Source of the DNA: Phoebastria nigripes
Taxonomy: Eukaryota > Chordata > Aves > Procellariiformes > Diomedeidae
Length of the DNA stretch: 64,000 nt
Reading direction: 5' to 3'
Assembly: GCA_035582835.1 (NCBI GenBank)
Contig: JAYKAV010000778.1
Coordinates: 2,891,860 to 2,955,859, forward strand
Positions 52,593 through 60,720 of this stretch are shown here, piece by piece. The translations under genes and the position numbers were made by a program. Each line of letters opens with the position of its first letter. Position 1 is the stretch's first letter. The notes beneath the pieces were generated by a model. It made no database searches. It was not told the origin of the DNA and was given only the letters and a program-made list of their open reading frames with translations.

Positions 52593-55500
52593 AAACAGTC
52601 TCCTGAGAGAATGGATTTGAGAGTCCTCTTTATGTAAAAGGCCCCTTTGCAGTAATGTGTACATGGTGCATTACTGAAGAATGGAAGTGTCTGAAGCTGC
52701 AGTGGTTGGCTGAGCAGTTAGCAGAGCAAGAGAAGTGTTGCGTGGGCAAGGGGAGCCACAGGAATAGCTGTGAATCTCATTTGGCATGGTCTTAATTATC
52801 GGTCTATTTGGTCACCTTAGTTTCTCTTTTATATCTCTAGATCAAGCCACATCTATAATATTTGGCCCTTCATTCTTGCTTCTCTTAGTTCTACCTTTCT
52901 GTAAGTATCGTGGCTGGCCACTGTGATGTTTGTTATTTTATAATTCAATGAAGGAAGCTAAGGCACTGAAATTCAGGAGGCCATGGGTCAGCCAGTGGGT
53001 GATTGTGCATTAGGTGACTGCAGTTCAGACAGCATAGCAAGAGAATTTGTTGCCTGAACAAACAGCAGACCCCTGCAGTTGTGTACCCGAGATCTTACCA
53101 TCCATGCTTAGGTCCTTTCTCAGGAGTTGTACCACCTGGTCTCCATTCTGTAAGCAAGAAAGATGAAACCTTTAACAGGGAGATTCTGCCCTGCTTTTAG
53201 ATACTGGCTTGAGCTCAGGCTGAGCAGTCCTTTCCAGCGGTAGAAGTGCTTCTGGGAAGGAGAGCGGGTAGAAAGCTAAGGGAGTTCAAACCTATCCCTG
53301 TGGAGGCAAGGGTATTGAAGCAGCTAGGGTGTGAAGTCTCTCCACAACCCTGGTTGATTCCTCTTTCATTGTCAGAGGATGCTGTGCTGTTGCCCAAGAT
53401 CCACAGGTTTTCTGGGAAGACTTCCTTTAGATGGAGAGGCTATCTGGGGAGGCAGGTGCTCTGTAGACGTGAGCTGGTATCCTGCTGATGTAAGTGGAAT
53501 TCTGATTCTACTTGGATTTTAAAGAGTGGGGAGTATAGCTCATTCTGGGATAGCAAATTCTGGCTTCTCTTTCTGCAGATTCTTCTTCCCCACTGGCATG
53601 GCAGTGTTGGGGAGAATGCCATAAAGATGTCCTCCCTTTTTCTGTGGCTTCTTCTGCTATAGGAATTCAGTAGTTTTCTAGTCTCTTACTCAGAGCTGGT
53701 TTCATTGAAGAATATGTGAATTAGTAACATTTTAAATAGACTGTTTTCTTCTCCGACATACTTGTGCTCTTACTACCTTACGAATAATAAATGATGAAAA
53801 GATGAATATGGGAAAATCATTATGCAGTGACAAATATAAGAGAGTTAAAATTGTTGTAAAGGTTCCAGGAAGAGACTTTTTTTGTTGTTTGTATTTCAGT
53901 TGGGCTGGTGCCAAATGAAGGGGATGGGAGTGATCTCTCTGTTAGGAGATGAGCAATTAATGCAAGCTAGATCAGAAGGGAGGCAAAGATTAACTGAACG
54001 GATGCTTGCATATGGCTGAAGTGATATCTTTATATTAGAGGCATATGGAACAGCTGTAAGTAGTGATGCTCAAGACTTCTACAGTATGGGCTGTGTTTTT
54101 AATAGAGATTGTTCCATGAACACTTTTATTGTCTCACTGAGGACATCCTTTGACACTCACAGGCCTGTGACCTCTCTGTAATAATGAAAATTGCTTACAG
54201 ACAAATGTAATATAATTAACACACTTTTTAATATTATTTTTGTTGTATGTCAGTGCAGTTTCTCAGCTGGAAGGAGTCTGGTGAACTGAGCACTGTGTGA
54301 CTAATGAGCTGTCTGTGGAACATCTGCAGTCTGAATACCTGCATCTCCACTGAAAATAGTCTGGGAACCTGTGTCTTAATGAAACTTCAGACCACAGACC
54401 TAGAAAAGGTTATCCTGTCATTTCTACTAAATTGGCTGCTGGCTTATTTTTTTGCAATACCTTTCTTTTGTGCTTGGATAATCCTGATCTGCTACAGTCT
54501 ATTCAGCTGCATTCTGTCTAATTTTTCCTTAATTTAAACTCAAGTCAAACAGCTACCTCTTAGAGATGATTCTGCACTAATTTTTCTTTTTTTCAGGTTC
54601 TTTCTAGTGTCAAACACTTTCTTGTCAGTAAGTGCTTTGAAATGACATTAAAATAATAATTACTAGTCCTTAATTAACTATCAGTCTTTAAAATAGTAAT
54701 AATAAAAATAGTAATAACAAATATTATTCCTAAAGTCAAGGATGTCGTCGTCTTAGGAACTGAGCATTATTTGATTGGGTAATCCTGTACAGGAGTGCTG
54801 TATGGCAAAATTTGCAAGTGCTGAACCCATTACATAATGAATAGGCTGAGTAGGATTTAACCCTAGTGGACAGCCATAATATTTGAGACTGCAATTGTAT
54901 TCCAAAAAAAAGTGTTTCCACAGTTCATGTCCTAATCTCAGGATACTCGTCTCTCTGCTTTGCCTTAGCCTGTTCATATAACCTCATGTAAATCATCTGA
55001 TCTCTTGACACCTTCCACTGACTGTTATACATACTTTACTGCCCAACAGGAGTTTTGGAGTATAATGATGTCAAAGATAACTGGTTACCCAGTTACTGTA
55101 GTAATAGAAGCTATATATGTAACTAAGATTACTTCTTTCTTTTCCAGTAGTTATTTTGAATAGCCTTTCACACATTAGCTTCCCAAACTAAGCATATGAT
55201 AGATCACATCATACTTCTGTAGCTGGATAGCTATTTCAGTTTTGTGTGCTTGTAACCCAGAACAGCAGCTGTATGACAGTTTCAGGATGTAGTGCCTCAA
55301 GATTTCACTTCGGTGCACGTGTGATTGTGGCATGCCATTACTATTTGTTTGTAGTAGATCGATCAACGCAACAAATCTTGAACCAAATACTGAGAAAATG
55401 TGATCTGTGAACACACTGAAGGAACTGAATAATTCAGTCTGCCCAAAAGCCAAGAAAATACTAGGTACATATTTTAATAATAATGATAGTTTTATTTCAA

Positions 55501-57122
55501 CCAGGAAAATGTAAGAAAAAAATGTCGTTCAAGTGTATCTTGTAGTTATCTTGTATTATTACTTCTTGTAAGCGTAACTGAAACTGATCACCAAAGGTTA
55601 TCATCTTTTACTTATTTTAAATGTAAAGAACAAGTTGCTTCAAGTTGATTATAGTCATTATTAAATATCAGTACCTGGTAAAATTATTTATATTATCAGC
55701 ACTAAGTGCCTTCTTTTGACTATATATTGAAGATCAGAAATAATCTCTCAAGTATTTTATTAGCACACTGTAAATTTTTAACAATACAATGCAGATTTTA
55801 TTTCTGAAGAATGCAACTTGTTGAATGATTTATAGGGCTAACATCACTAAGCTCAGCAAATGCATTATGTGCTGCGACTTCCTTTTGAGAAGCAAATAAC
55901 ACTTTATGTTATCAAATAGTCATAAAGCTTGCAATCATAAACCTATCTGGTACTGTTAGCTAATCAGAATCATTCTTCTATGGATAATATTTTCAGATAA
56001 TGTTTTAGTAAATTGCATGTTTTATTGCTTTTGTAACACAGTAACCATCCCTTCCTCTATGATTCAAAAACAGGGCACATGAACAAGTCCCTTAAGAATA
56101 TGTAAATCTTTGAAGTGAAAAGATGTTGCCCTCTTCCATGATGTAAATTAATTTAAAAATTCAATTTCATTGTTAATGAATTCACTAAAAAGGAAGACTC
56201 TTAAATTAGGAAAAAAATGATGGTCAAGGTCAAAATTAGTACTCAAAGCTGTCTGCAACCCTGAAGACTTAAGACTTGCATTAACACTTCTGCTATTGTC
56301 AGTTTCCATTTAGTTGCTTTTGCAGTCTTGTCCTATGGCATACACTGGCTTTCAGTTTTTCAACTTCTAAAAGGCTTAATGCACACAGCAGACAGTCAAA
56401 TGAAGGACAGAGAGTGGGAAAATGTAGTACAATAATTTAGCTCATTTTCTTTCTTACAGAAAAGTGTCAGGACATCCTAATTGGAAATGTGAACTGGATG
56501 GTGAACAACCAAATACACTGTAAAACACAGGTGCTGTCCTCTAATCCATTCCCTTTCATCTGTCATCTCTCCCATCTTCTTGCTTCTCACCTTTCCTGTG
56601 CCAGGGACAGAGATGGAAACAAAGGTGAAGTACAAGCCTTTGACTGCTTTACTCATTGTCCTGCATTCTTTAAAAGCTCTTTGTTTAATTTTATAAGATG
56701 GCAATGAGAGAAGGAGAAGCTAATTGATAAGAAATTTTTGTTCGTTTTTTCAGATACTTGTACCAAAAATTTACCCTGAGGCTGAGCTGCGCATGACCTG
56801 AGTATAGACCATTTCTCCCTCCCCAGGTAGGAAGGAAGAGGCTGTCCAGCAAATTCTTAGTAACTTCTTTCTATGGGGTTTTATAACTGACATTTTCTCT
56901 TCCATCAAGGACTTATACTCTGAACACCTGAATGTGGGATTGGTACTGCTGCCTTGAATGGCTGTTTCTGCTGAACCCATTACTAATCTTAAAAGCTTCC
57001 TTCCCTATAGCCAGTGGGAAATGTGACACACTGCTGAGGAGAGAACCTGGAGAGATACATGAAATAAATTCTGAGTGCTTGAGGTGAAGGAAGCCAGTTG
57101 GAGAATGATGGATACCTATTAT
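52593..57122. other. Non-coding flank upstream of the R2 copy
   Basis: No gene is supported. The stretch 53200-53640 is less AT-rich, with several open frames of 60-80 codons on both strands, but none is recognised. The last 60 bases before 57123 do not match the 28S rRNA sequence expected further upstream of an R2 site. Confidence 0.55.
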
Positions 57123-57149
57123 GGCGGGAGTAACTATGACTCTCTTAAG
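57123..57149 (+). other. 28S rRNA sequence from the R2 target site
   Basis: GGCGGGAGTAACTATGACTC and then TCTTAAG: 27 consecutive bases equal the highly conserved 28S rRNA segment immediately upstream of the R2 insertion point (…CTTAAG^G). The base at 57150 is A where 28S has G. Upstream of 57123 the 28S gene would read …GCGCGGGTAAAC, but the window reads GATACCTATTAT, so the rRNA similarity starts abruptly here. There is no downstream 28S half (TAGCCAAATGCC…) in the window that I can see. Confidence 0.93.
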
Positions 57150-57207
57150 ATGGGACCATAGTTGCTAGCTGGGCTCTGCTGCAGAGGTTAGACCTCTTCG
57201 TGGTCCT
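57123..57207 (+). ncRNA. Candidate HDV-like self-cleaving ribozyme at R2 5' end (degenerate)
   Basis: R2 transcripts are known to be released from the 28S co-transcript by an HDV-like ribozyme at the element's 5' end, in some species cutting within upstream 28S sequence. A compatible fold in the right strand order is visible. P1 is GGCGGG (57123-57128) with TCTGCT (57175-57180), starting with a G-U pair as in HDV. P2 is GGGACCAT (57152-57159) with GTGGTCCT (57200-57207), 8 pairs. P3 is GTT (57161-57163) with GGC (57172-57174). P4 is AGAGGT, loop TAG, ACCTCT (57183-57197). P1.1 may be GC with GC at 57181-57182. J4/2 is only TC (57198-57199), shorter than usual, with C57199 the only candidate for the catalytic C. 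P1 has three wobbles, fitting a decayed copy. Confidence 0.5.
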
Positions 57208-57471
57208 GCTGGATGCACTTCAGTGTAACCAAGATAGCCTCTGCCCCAGTGTATTTGGAGTTATAATTTCTTCCTCCCCATTGACTGGCTTCACCGACAA
57301 CTCTATAGTTTTTCTTTAGGTGAAACCAAATTTTGGCAATAGATCCTATGGATCATTGTGTAGAGCCTGTTCACGTGGTTGTAGTTGGGCTAAGTCAGGC
57401 AGTTGTTTGAGGGTGGGCTGTCTGGCTTGTGTTTGCCCTCACGTTGTGTATGACATTATGGTCCATCTGAT
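57208..57471 (+). other. Probable R2 5' untranslated segment
   Basis: This segment lies between the candidate ribozyme and the first long R2 frame. It is moderately GC-rich and has no recognisable protein motif. A frame at 57320-57568 overlaps the next one but is out of phase with it, and its status is unclear. Confidence 0.5.
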
Positions 57472-58011
57472 ATGGGTTGCTTTCGATCGGTGGCCGCACA
57501 AACAAATCCACTGGACTTGTGGGATGACATGGTCCTTAAGAATATCGGGGACCGCAAAAGACTGGTGAAAGAGGAGATGGATCTCATTGGACTGGAGTTT
57601 ATAAACTCAGACTTTTGTGGTTTGGAATGGTGTTATCCTTCCACCAGAAGTGACTATCCAGACAGATCACCAGAGGTGTACTAGATGACCACCTCTCTGA
57701 CTCTTCGGGGCACTGATAACAGCTCATGCGCAACTGGTGTGGAAAGTGAGAAGGGTGAGGAACCCCTGCCCTCCACGACTGTGGCCCAACTTCCACCAAT
57801 GCCATCAATGCCTGTCCTGGCTACCAGAGGAGATCATTCAGCCAATGGCACTCCGTTTGTGAAGGTCCCAAACAGAAATCCATCATGTCCTTCTTGTGGG
57901 AACCAGATAGGAAAAATGTTAGGACAAATTGAACATCTAAAGAGAGCTCATGGAATGAAAAAGATCCTGTTTCAGTGCTCCTGCTGCGGGAGAACATGTG
58001 AAACGTCATAG
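57472..58011 (+). pseudogene. R2 ORF, N-terminal part with zinc finger 1 and half of finger 2
   Basis: One frame runs 180 codons with a single in-frame TAG (57682-57684). The N-terminal part is rich in charged and polar residues. A C2H2-type finger, CPSCGNQIGKMLGQIEHLKR followed by AHG, spans 57886-57954 (C-x2-C-x12-H-x4-H). The next finger begins FQCSCCGRTC before a frameshift near 57990-58010 ends the frame. R2 zinc fingers bind 28S DNA at the target site. The finger spacing and the following RAHG are typical of R2. The start at 57472 is a guess, because R2 start codons are often unclear. Confidence 0.75.
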
Positions 58012-58370
58012 TATTGCCAGCCACTTCCCAAAGTGCAAGGGGGCTGTGGAATCTGCACCGGTAGAGGGCTGGAACTGTGGGGAATGTGATTGTGTGTTTG
58101 AATCTAAGAATGTGGAATGGACTTCAGCCTCCTGGCCGAAAACAGGTACGGCAAGGGGGCTACATTGGTAGTGCTGGACAGAGGAGAAGGTTAACTTACT
58201 CTGAAAGCTTGAAAAGCAGTATGAGGGGCATAAAAACATCAATAAAGTGATGGCAGAACACTTGTAGTCTAAAACAGCCAAACAGGTAAGTGACAAGCAG
58301 AGACCAGTGAAGAAAAAGGTGAAAGATCTGGACTGGAAGAAACATCTATGGGAAGAAGGGGAACATTGAG
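58009..58370 (+). pseudogene. R2 ORF, rest of zinc finger 2, finger 3 remnant and Myb-like domain
   Basis: After a frameshift the second finger continues as HSIASHFPKCKG. A third C-x2-C pair follows (WNCGECDCVFES), though its histidines are lost or shifted. From about 58169, WTEEKVNLL, a stop, KLEKQYEGHKNINKVMAEHL, a stop and SKTAKQVSDK form the R2 Myb-like DNA-binding region, with TGA and TAG stops inside. Three N-terminal fingers would place the element in the R2-A type of clade. That is inference from one damaged copy. Confidence 0.75.
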
Positions 58371-58860
58371 ATGATGGGTCGCATGGAGAAGGTGGGCTGA
58401 AATTCCATTACAGAAAGGTTCTCTCAGAATGGTTGACATCTGACAAACTTCCCATTCTTCAAGGGGTTTACAGGAAGGTGATTGAGGGGGGGCAAGATCC
58501 AGCATTACTGATTGCTGATGCTTCTGAAGTCTGCTATGCATGCCTGTTTGCTAAATCCACCATGGCAAAGACTGGCCTGATGCAGAGCACCGGGAAGCAT
58601 GCCCTTTGAGTCCACAAAAAAGGTGGATGAAGAAGAGAGCAGTGTGATGGGGACAATTCTTGTGCTTCTGGTGGCTGTTCCACCTGGATAGAGGGAAACT
58701 AACTGGTATTATCCTGGATGACATGGAATCCCTGAGGTATGGTCTCCCATTGGATGAGGTGCACACTGTGTTCAAGTTGAGATGGGAGTCGCCATGATCA
58801 TTCAAAAGCCTGGGAGCTTTCAAGACTATCACTTTTGTAGACAATTTGGCATTTGAAGCC
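58371..58860 (+). pseudogene. R2 ORF, linker between Myb-like domain and RT
   Basis: A frame of about 80 codons (58371-58610) continues in phase after one TGA, containing KFHYRKVLSEWL and ADASEVCYACLF. It is followed by a shifted frame with FHLDRGKLTGIILDDMES and PLDEVHTVFKLRWES. The second block resembles the R2 segment ahead of the RT. The antisense frames over this stretch are shadows. Confidence 0.6.
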
Positions 58861-59680
58861 ATGATTATGGCAAAAGAGATCTCTAAGAACATCAGAGAAA
58901 TGAGTAAAAATTCAGTGCTGGGCCCAGAGCATCTGAGTCTGAGGGACCTAATGAAGACACATCCCCAGCACGTCCAACTAATGGAACTTTTTAATCTATG
59001 GCTGGCCTGATGTCATGCTGGACATGATGAGATAATGCTGGACAGTGTTAATATCAAAATCTGCATTGCCTAAACGACAGAGCAACATAATTAATTAGCA
59101 GCCAACATTGGTCAACCATTTTGAGGTTGTTTTCAAGGATCTTAACAGCCCAGTTGATCAAGGCGTGTCCTGTAAATCCACAGCAGAGGGGCTTTATTAT
59201 CTCATCTCGTTGCTCCAAAAGTTTAAAACTACTGCAACTACTTATTCGATGTGCTAAGAGGGAATACCAGCCCCTTGGGGCAGTCTTTGTTGATTTGGCT
59301 AAAGTCTTGGATGCTGTGAGCCTCTCTCTCACATTATTATGGCTCTAAAACAGAAGGGCATTGATGTAATTTTATTGTCCTGATTAAACATCTTCATCAT
59401 AATATTACTACCCAGATAGATCTGAAGAATGAGCAGTTGGACCCCATCAGGATCCAGATTGGAGTGATGCAAGGTGACCCAGTGCCCCCATTTTTATTCA
59501 GTCTGTCAGTGCTCTACTGTGCAAGCTGGAGGAGGAAGGTATTGGGTTCCAGCACTGAATGAAAAAGGTAACAACTTCAGCCTTTGCAGGTGACTTGGTG
59601 CTACTGAGTGAATCTTGCAATGGAATTCAGAACATCATCGAAATTCTCAGTCTTTTGTGAATTGATGAGCCTCAGAAGTC
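58861..59680 (+). pseudogene. R2 reverse transcriptase domain, inactivated
   Basis: RT blocks appear in order across several frames. They are IREMSKNSVLGPEHLSLRDL (block 0/1), then LTAQLIKACPVNPQQRGFI and LGAVFVDLAK (59121-59348, where the usual aspartate of the first catalytic motif is kept in FVDLAK), then VMQGDPVPPFLFSL (about 59464-59505), then AFAGDLVLLSES (about 59579-59614). In active elements the last motif reads FADD. Here the first of the two aspartates is glycine (GGT), which should abolish polymerase activity. Frame changes near 58985, 59340 and 59520 also break it. Confidence 0.88.
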
Positions 59681-59690
59681 AGAGGGAGAA

Positions 59691-60030
59691 GTGCAATGGC
59701 TTCCACATCAAGCCAATGAAAGACTCTTACACATTAAATCAAGTGACTGTCCTGCTTGGACAATTAATGGCACACCCCTTAATGTGATTGACCCAGACAG
59801 CTCAGAGAAATACCTAGGCCTGTATGTAGTCCCATGGGTTGGGATATCAAAACCTGAACTGTTGGAAAAACTATGAGTGGCTGAGGCTGATCAGACAGGC
59901 TTCATTGAAGCCCCTTCATAAGGTAGACGTCTTGAAAGCATTTACTATCCCTCAATTGATTTATCTAGCTGACCATGCCGATGTGAAAGCCACATACCTC
60001 CAAGTGCTTGACTTGTGTAAACCTAATCTG
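59691..60030 (+). pseudogene. R2 RT C-terminal/thumb segment
   Basis: The first frame (59691-59876) contains HIKSSDCPAWTINGTPLNVI and EKYLGLYVVPWVGI, characteristic of R2 just after the FADD block. An overlapping frame (59839-60030) continues RQASLKPLHKVDVLKAFTIP and ADVKATYLQVLDL. Homology stops near LDLC. The CCHC motif and restriction-like endonuclease expected after it are absent. Confidence 0.88.
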
Positions 60031-60059
60031 ACTGTAAATAAAATATAATTGCAGGTTGT

Positions 60060-60553
60060 CATGATCAGTGGCCTTCTGTGATGGAGTGACTGCATCAGTG
60101 GACAAGAGAAGAGCTATGGATGTCGTCTACCTAAGCTTCTTTAAAGCCTTTGATACAGTCCACCACAACATTCTTGCCACTAAACTGGAGAAATACGGGT
60201 TTGATGGATGGACTGTTAGATGGACAAGGAATTGACTGGATGGTCATATCCAGAGTTACAGTCAATGGCTCAATGTCCAAGTAGAAACCAGTAACAAGTG
60301 GTGTCCCTCAAGGGTCCATACTGGGACCAATGCTTTTTAATATCTTCATCAACAACATAGTGGGATTGAGTGCACCCTCAGCAAGTTTGCAGACGACACT
60401 GAACTGAGTGGTGCAGTTGATTCGCTAGAGGGAAGGGATGCCATCCAGAGGGACCTTGCGTGTGCCCACGCAAACCTCACGAAGTTCAAGGCCAAGTGCA
60501 AGGTCCTGCACCTGGGTCAGGGCAGTCCAACTCAAACCATTCTATGATTCTGT
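60060..60553 (+). mobile_element. CR1 LINE fragment, internally deleted, abutting R2
   Basis: The sequence encodes CR1 reverse transcriptase pieces: [46 protein letters not shown] and [20 protein letters not shown], then LTKFKAKCKVLHLGQGSP. It then jumps directly to the 3' tail (CAAACCATTCTATGATTCTG), so the C-terminal ORF2 part and most of the 3' UTR are missing. The FADD box is present, but the first catalytic motif reads VYLSFFKAF instead of the usual VYLDF-type, and frameshifts occur. It is a separate, later or recombined piece next to the R2 relic. Confidence 0.93.
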
Positions 60554-60720
60554 CATCGGGGAATTGGAGGCCTGTCGGAAGGGTGGGAGGTAGAAGTGAT
60601 AGTAGGTAGGAACGAAAAGGGACTTGGTAATCATGACACATCATCCTAGCTGCTGACAAAATCAACCGGCTTTACTTAGGTGGACGGTCACCTTGCTTAA
60701 CCCGGAAAAGGAACATGAAA
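60554..60720. other. Unassigned GC-richer segment after CR1
   Basis: GGGGAATTGGAGGCCTGTCG… through CAACCGGCTTTACTTAGG and TTAACCCGGAAAAGG differs in composition from the AT-rich DNA that follows. It is a candidate for leftover R2 3' sequence split off by the CR1, but no motif proves this. Confidence 0.3.

Larger units (their letters stand above)
57123..60030 (+). mobile_element. Decayed R2 non-LTR retrotransposon carrying a 28S leader
   Basis: R2 elements encode one protein (zinc fingers, Myb-like domain, reverse transcriptase, restriction-like endonuclease) and insert at one site in the 28S rRNA gene. Here all but the endonuclease can be followed on the + strand in the right order over 2.9 kb, through several frameshifts and stops. 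The 5' end carries 27 nt identical to 28S DNA just before the R2 insertion point. RT landmarks include ACPVNPQQRGFI, GAVFVDLAK, MQGDPVPPFLFSL, AFAGDLVLL and WTINGTPLNVIDP…EKYLGL. Recognisable R2 sequence stops near 60030, before the endonuclease, and a CR1 fragment follows. The copy cannot be active. Confidence 0.9.

Noticed and set aside
52332..52664. Frames on both strands through the G/T tract
   Set aside because: Low-complexity translation products (poly-K/N/P or poly-F/G/V) are not proteins.
57061..57149. A larger 28S rRNA pseudogene fragment as explanation for the rRNA match
   Set aside because: Bases before 57123 do not follow the 28S sequence even loosely, and the downstream 28S half is absent, so a short leader fits better.
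57599..58892. Several minus-strand frames of 67-113 codons opposite R2
   Set aside because: They are antisense shadows. The R2 motifs are all on the + strand.
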